DNA of 43,301 bases from a virus, in IMG/VR virus record IMGVR_UViG_3300033064_000945, positions 1 through 43,301 of that record; one strand, 5' to 3'. A model generated the notes under the pieces. That model had not been told where the DNA came from and did not search any database. It saw nothing but the letters and a program-made list of their open reading frames with translations. Shown here one piece after another: positions 39,704 through 43,301 of this stretch. Numbering within the stretch: position 1 is the first letter of the stretch; each line of letters starts with the position of its first letter. The position numbers and the translations under genes are program-made.

Positions 39704-40333
39704 TCAACTCCATTCTGCCACGATACCTCGTAGCTTTTCCGTTGCCGCTTCGACCTCAGCGGAGAAGATAGGGACATGCTCCTCAAGGGCCGCGATGATC
39801 TTGGCGTCACGCTCGACGGGCCAGACGACGCTCGGAATCCCATGGTCGTCAGTGTAGAGCACGAAGTCCCACTTCTCCCGCTCGCACACCCACATCTCGC
39901 CCTGAATCTGCACCAGGTACTCAGTCGGCACCTTCCCACCCAGCAACTTCTCAACCATACCTGTCCGCAGGGGACACTTGATCTCGATGCCTCCCGTCAC
40001 TGTAAGGCCGTCAGGAGAGGCACCCCACCGCTTACTCTCATCCGCCCAGCAGAAGCCGACCTCTTCCACCTTGTTGCCCGTAACCATCTCGTACCACCCT
40101 CGAGCCAAGGGCTCCAGATTGGTGCCACGCTCCATGGCATACGTCTCGTAGCTCATCTGGATGGTGCGAGCCACGCGCTCCCCTGCCAGTTCGTGGATAT
40201 ATCGCTGCCTGGATGCCGCTTTACAGGGCTCTCCCCTGCTCGTCACGATATCGCTGAACCGTGAGGCTGTAGGAATGCCCAGACGTGCGCTGTGCCACTC
40301 CTCGCTGTTCTGCTTGCAGTGTAGAGCGATCAC
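39704..40333 (-). CDS. YqaJ-type viral recombinase / alkaline exonuclease (209 aa, GTG start)
   Basis: GTG 40333 overlaps the ERF stop (GTGA). Starts ALHCKQNSEEWHSARLGI, TASRFSDI; centre ERGTNLEPLARGWYEMVTGN; catalytic ASPDGL (Asp108), GGIEIKC (Glu117, Lys119); then PTEYLVQIQGEMWVC. These are the YqaJ/lambda exonuclease motifs. It degrades one strand of duplex DNA from ends to give 3' single strands for the annealing protein next to it. Length is normal. Confidence 0.9.
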   Translation of the reverse strand: MIALHCKQNSEEWHSARLGIPTASRFSDIVTSRGEPCKAASRQRYIHELAGERVARTIQMSYETYAMERGTNLEPLARGWYEMVTGNKVEEVGFCWADESKRWGASPDGLTVTGGIEIKCPLRTGMVEKLLGGKVPTEYLVQIQGEMWVCEREKWDFVLYTDDHGIPSVVWPVERDAKIIAALEEHVPIFSAEVEAATEKLRGIVAEWS

Positions 40334-41124
40334 GCCTTGCCTCCCTTCTTGGCCGCCCTGCCGCGCTTCAGTTTGTTGAGGGTACGCAGGGCGGTGTCGA
40401 AGAGGTCGGCAGGGAACTCTGCGACGGCAGAGCAGTCTCCGAACTTCAGGAGATTCGGCAGGTAGTCAAGTTCGCCGGCCAGTTTGCCGAGCGTCTCGGC
40501 TTCTTCTGCGCTCACGACCTTAGTACCCGCGGCGTTTCCGTCGTCGTCCTCATCGCCAGTGACGACGTTCAGTGCGCTGCAAATGCAGTACCGCTTGGCG
40601 TAGGTCGTGGCTGACCCCATCTGCTGGGCCTTGTTCTGGCTGCGGATCAACTCTGGGAGGGGCGCGTCGTACCGCAACTCTACCAGATGCCCGTCACGGT
40701 GCGTCAGCATCCCCGCCACGCTACAGATGCCGTCTGCGAGCGTGCAAGCCTGCCATGAGATAGTCAGGCCGTGCTTCTTCATCAGGGGACGGATCATTCC
40801 CCATATCCGGTCAAGGCGGGCATACGCCTTCCCGTTGGCATCATCGCCCTTCTCGATGATAGGGCACTCGCCCTGGAAGTCGGACATCGCTCGAGCAAAG
40901 GACTTCCGCGCCTCGTCCGCATCCCACTCCCTCCGAACGGCCAGAACCGCCCGTAGCTTTTCGACATCGATCTCAGGATCCCTCGCGAGTGCGGCAATCA
41001 TCTCCGCATTCGTCTGTCCTGTGGGTTCTTCTCCTGCGCTGGCGTCAGGCAGTGTCAGTTGTGCGCTCTCGTTCATGGCGTCTCCCTTTGCTGCTATCAG
41101 TGTCAGTTGTGCGCTCTCGTTCAT
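40330..41124 (-). CDS. ERF-family single-strand annealing protein (264 aa)
   Basis: Motifs: ARAMSDFQGECPIIEK, RIWGMIRPLMKKHGLTISWQ, MLTHRDGHLVELRYDAPLP, and the hallmark NKAQQMGSATTYAKRYCICS ending in GDEDDDGN. This is the ERF family of recombinases that anneal single strands. Two start codons (41124 and 41076), each with an AAAGGGAG site, result from a 48-base tandem duplication, so the product may have 264 or 248 residues. Works with the YqaJ exonuclease downstream. Confidence 0.9.
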   Translation of the reverse strand: MNESAQLTLIAAKGDAMNESAQLTLPDASAGEEPTGQTNAEMIAALARDPEIDVEKLRAVLAVRREWDADEARKSFARAMSDFQGECPIIEKGDDANGKAYARLDRIWGMIRPLMKKHGLTISWQACTLADGICSVAGMLTHRDGHLVELRYDAPLPELIRSQNKAQQMGSATTYAKRYCICSALNVVTGDEDDDGNAAGTKVVSAEEAETLGKLAGELDYLPNLLKFGDCSAVAEFPADLFDTALRTLNKLKRGRAAKKGGKA

Positions 41125-41248
41125 GGCGTCTCCCTTTGCTGCTATTCCGAATTGCCTCGATCTTTGAGTTGAGCGTGCGGCGGCAGGTGAGGCATACACC
41201 GTCCCACGTCTGTTTGCATCCTTTCGTTTCGCAGTCGATGCAGGTCAT
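41045..41248 (-). CDS. zinc-knuckle microprotein overlapping the ERF start (67 aa)
   Basis: CIDCETKGCKQTWDGVCLTC gives several Cys with CxxC spacing. The C-terminal half is encoded by the same 48-base duplication in another frame, so it repeats SSKGRRHERERTTDT twice. ATG 41248 overlaps the methyltransferase stop (ATGA). Confidence 0.6.
   Translation of the reverse strand: MTCIDCETKGCKQTWDGVCLTCRRTLNSKIEAIRNSSKGRRHERERTTDTDSSKGRRHERERTTDTA
41050..41145. repeat. perfect 48-base tandem duplication covering a ribosome site and start codon
   Basis: Copies 41050-41097 and 41098-41145 are identical as read. Each holds AAAGGGAG, ATG and the first nine codons of ERF, and the C-terminal end of the zinc gene in the other frame. 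Confidence 0.85.
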
Positions 41249-42612
41249 GTTGCGAGTCCCTCGATGACCGCCTCGACCATCTCAATCCTTCTGCCGATCC
41301 ATCGCATCACGTTTGCCGCCATGCTGTTGCCAAGAGCCTTGTAGCGGGGACCATCTGGGCAGTTCTTGGCGGGTTTCTTGCGCCACGCGATGCGCGTGTA
41401 GTCGTCTGGGAATCCCTGAAGCCTCTCGCACTCAACTGGAGTAAGGCGGCGAACGGTCATGCCAACTTGCGCGGCTGCGTATCCGCTTCCGGGCTTTCCT
41501 CCAGCACAAGATAGTTGTGGGGCGGCCGCCGATGTCCTGAGTTCACCGCGCTGGTTTTCAGCAAACGCCACCGCCCCTACCCCGATTCCATCTCTGCCCC
41601 CGTTGGGGGTCAGCACGGCGTTTGCGGTTCCATCCTGCCGTGTCTCAAGGTTGCGGCCATCACCCCGACCTCGCACGGCCAGGGTCAGGGGAACACCGCG
41701 ACCAGTGCCGTCCTCGCTTGCGTCATGCTCGGCGCGTAGGGTGTGGGCGAGTCCACCCGGAATCATATAGCCCGCTGCCGCATGGTCCGCACTGTTCGTC
41801 CACCCGCCACTCTTGGCGCATGACTTCAGTGTGCCGCATGTCTCGGGGATCAGCGTGGCGTCTTTGCCGTGCCCCGATCGCGCATTGTGACCCGCCTCAT
41901 GGCTGCTGCCGCACATAAGGGGTGATGACACAGGAACTATGGTGTCGCAGTCCTCGCGGTGTCTGAGGTTGCCACCGCTTCTAAGGCAATGTGCAACGCT
42001 TCTGGTAGTTCTTTTCCGCGCTTCTCTGCTCGGCGCAGGATTCCCTTGCAAGCTCTGGCGCTCAAATAGTACCGCTGCGGCAGGTCGCCAGTCTCCAAGA
42101 TGTCCGACAACGAACACACGCCGCCTTCGCTGTGGAACGGCACGCTCGTGCCCGTCCACTCGGATGTACTGAGCGTCAAGGATTCGGTAGGCCCACCCAT
42201 ACCCGAGTTGCGCCAACCCTCCGAGCATGGAACCAAAGTCCCGTCCTTCTCCACTCGACAGGACGCCGGGGACGTTCTCCCATACCAGCCAGCGGGGCCG
42301 ATACTTTGCAGCAACCGCAAGATAGGTAAGCATGAGGTTGCCACGAGGGTCATCCATTCCCGCTCTGAGTCCAGCGACGGAGAAGGACTGGCAAGGTGTT
42401 CCTCCGCAAATAACGTCAATTCCTTCATGTTTCGGCCACTCCTTGAATTTGGTCATATCTCCGTAGTTTGGAACGTCGGGGTAGTGGTGTCTCGGCACTT
42501 CACACGGGAACGGCTCAATCTCAGACTGAAACGCGCACTGCCATCCAAGAGGATGCCACGCCATTTCAGGGGCACCGATGCCGCTACATACTGTTGCGAA
42601 TGTCGGCGTCAC
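41245..42612 (-). CDS. C5 cytosine DNA methyltransferase (455 aa, GTG start)
   Basis: GTG 42612 overlaps the upstream TGA, with GGAGGGGGG before it. Motif I FATVCSGIGAPEMAWHPLGW, motif IV GGTPCQSFSVAG with catalytic Cys74, motif VI VWENVPGVL, motif VIII VPQRRRRVFVVG, motif IX RRLTPVECERLQGFPDDYT, motif X YKALGNSMAANVMRWIG. All motifs are intact. A long variable region (roughly residues 220-390) is the target-recognition domain. Methylates cytosine in duplex phage DNA, probably against host restriction. Confidence 0.92.
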   Translation of the reverse strand: MTPTFATVCSGIGAPEMAWHPLGWQCAFQSEIEPFPCEVPRHHYPDVPNYGDMTKFKEWPKHEGIDVICGGTPCQSFSVAGLRAGMDDPRGNLMLTYLAVAAKYRPRWLVWENVPGVLSSGEGRDFGSMLGGLAQLGYGWAYRILDAQYIRVDGHERAVPQRRRRVFVVGHLGDWRPAAAVLFERQSLQGNPAPSREARKRTTRSVAHCLRSGGNLRHREDCDTIVPVSSPLMCGSSHEAGHNARSGHGKDATLIPETCGTLKSCAKSGGWTNSADHAAAGYMIPGGLAHTLRAEHDASEDGTGRGVPLTLAVRGRGDGRNLETRQDGTANAVLTPNGGRDGIGVGAVAFAENQRGELRTSAAAPQLSCAGGKPGSGYAAAQVGMTVRRLTPVECERLQGFPDDYTRIAWRKKPAKNCPDGPRYKALGNSMAANVMRWIGRRIEMVEAVIEGLAT

Positions 42613-42764
42613 GCATCCCCCCTCCAGATTGCTCCGAACGCTGCGACCAGCATCATGTACCAGAACGCCGTGGACACGATCATGGTCAGGGCGATGACCA
42701 GCTTGGAGTCCTTCTGGGTGGGATGCGGTCTGGGTAGCGGGATCTTGTAGAGGGTGGGTATCAT
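42609..42764 (-). CDS. small membrane protein (51 aa)
   Basis: Start ATG 42764 overlaps the upstream TGA (ATGA). Pro-rich basic N-terminus (PTLYKIPLPRPHPTQKDSKL), then one span (VIALTMIVSTAFWYMMLVAA). Function unknown. Confidence 0.6.
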   Translation of the reverse strand: MIPTLYKIPLPRPHPTQKDSKLVIALTMIVSTAFWYMMLVAAFGAIWRGDA

Positions 42765-42961
42765 TGCCTTGACCACCGCTTCGCGTAGATGTCGCACGCA
42801 ATCCACGTCGTTATCCACCCGACCCACGGCCGCCAAGTAGTCCACGCAAATGGGCGCGGCATGATTACGCGCCATGCGAGCGCCAGAAGGGTCGCCGCAA
42901 GTATCACGCATCCGAACCACCGCACGAGTAATATCAACCTCTCGTTTCGCTCGTTCATCAT
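42761..42961 (-). CDS. small two-span membrane protein (66 aa)
   Basis: Starts at either of two adjacent ATGs (42961, 42958) that overlap the upstream stop. Spans RLILLVRWFGCVILAATLLA and WVGWITTWIACDI. Basic end. Holin-like size, no support beyond that. Confidence 0.55.
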   Translation of the reverse strand: MMNERNERLILLVRWFGCVILAATLLALAWRVIMPRPFAWTTWRPWVGWITTWIACDIYAKRWSRQ

Positions 42962-43050
42962 ATCCCCCAAGGCATACCAAAGGTTGCCGCCAGCGCAAGG
43001 GCCAGTGCGAGCACCAGCCCTGCTATGGCTATGTGTAGGAGTCTACGCAT
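42958..43050 (-). CDS. 30-residue hydrophobic microprotein
   Basis: MRRLLHIAIAGLVLALALAL, then AATFGMPWGI. ATG 43050 overlaps the repeat-protein stop by 8 bases; the TGA overlaps the next start. May be a leader peptide or membrane peptide; also a possible coupling ORF. Confidence 0.4.
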   Translation of the reverse strand: MRRLLHIAIAGLVLALALALAATFGMPWGI

Positions 43051-43301
43051 TGGCCGTTGTGCCCGTCTTGCTGGCGGAATTACCGATCACAACAGAGACA
43101 TTGCCGGGCTTGCTGCGGTCAATCATCGCCGCCATCTTCGACTTGAGGCACTGCGGGTCGATGGTCGTGTAGACGATGATCGTGGCCGAGCCGCGCACGT
43201 ACTGAATCGTGGCCGAGTCGCGCACGTCCTGAATCGTGGCCGAGCCGCGCACGTCCTGAATCGTGGCCGAGCCGCGCACGTACTGAATCGTGGCCGAGCC
43301 G
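43043..43301 (-). CDS. 9-residue repeat protein (partial, 5' end off window)
   Basis: The frame runs in from the right edge. Repeats of VRGSATIQ(D/Y) at least four times lead to a 50-residue end (YTTIDPQCLKSKMAAMIDRS, then KTGTTANA). The short alternating hydrophobic repeat suits a beta-solenoid. The tail is not recognised. Start unknown. Confidence 0.65.
   Translation of the reverse strand, partial: GSATIQYVRGSATIQDVRGSATIQDVRDSATIQYVRGSATIIVYTTIDPQCLKSKMAAMIDRSKPGNVSVVIGNSASKTGTTANA
43179..43301. repeat. 27-base tandem repeats (about 4.6 copies) at the right edge
   Basis: Unit with core ATCGTGGCCGAGCCGCGCAC, almost identical between copies, single-base differences changing Asp to Tyr or Gly to Asp. 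Encodes the VRGSATIQ(D/Y) repeats. Array extends beyond the window. Confidence 0.85.

Noticed and set aside
1-43301. Circular or terminally redundant genome
   Set aside because: Joining the two ends does not continue the left-edge reading frame into the right-edge repeat protein, and no direct repeat shared by both ends was seen.

Overview
The window is a 43.3 kb piece of a tailed double-stranded DNA phage (or prophage), GC-rich, with essentially every supportable gene on the minus strand. It is open at both ends: the left edge cuts a large tail protein and the right edge cuts a repeat protein, and the two ends do not join into one reading frame. Gene content points to a short-tailed (podovirus-like) phage: an N4-gp56-like major capsid protein, a long portal with a coiled-coil tail, two tail-adaptor-like proteins, and no tape measure, tube or sheath. 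Several virion-module proteins carry Sec signal peptides or lipoboxes, which suggests a diderm host. The Thr/Asn-rich fibre style recalls material from Planctomycetes-Verrucomicrobia-type bacteria, but the host is only a guess.

Reading in the direction of transcription (high to low coordinates): 43.3-42.6 kb holds a 9-residue repeat protein and tiny membrane proteins; 42.6-39.3 kb a long C5 cytosine methyltransferase, a tandem-duplicated start for an ERF annealing protein and a YqaJ exonuclease (a two-component recombination module); 39.3-37.4 kb a tRNA-like cloverleaf, a pseudoknot-forming leader, an HNH-AP2 homing endonuclease and the C-terminal half of an SMC/Rad50-like ATPase; 37.4-34.6 kb NinG, small regulators, a PD-(D/E)XK-type protein and a second short C5 methyltransferase; 34.6-31 kb zinc and acidic microproteins, a DUF1376 replication protein, a truncated radical-SAM-like protein, an HNH endonuclease and SSB; 31-28.9 kb small proteins of unknown function.

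A sigma70-like promoter at 28.93-28.96 kb starts the packaging module: terminase small subunit, a small membrane protein, a zinc protein and a terminase large subunit interrupted by a 319-residue HNH-bearing intein. From 25.2 to 19.3 kb lie small zinc-binding, membrane and HNH genes, ending at a terminator. Portal, a lipoprotein fibre, scaffold, a Com-like zinc finger and the major capsid follow (19.2-12.7 kb), then virion proteins, an adaptor, a 1358-residue signal-peptide fibre, a LamG protein, a lipoprotein, a membrane/coiled-coil protein, DUF1353 and the partial tail protein.

Most genes overlap the next by ATGA or GTGA, so the arms look like long translationally coupled operons. No endolysin, DNA polymerase, helicase, integrase or CRISPR array was recognised. 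No stretch over 300 bases lacks a gene; the longest gaps are 39126-39273 and 38721-38861, and both contain predicted RNA structure.
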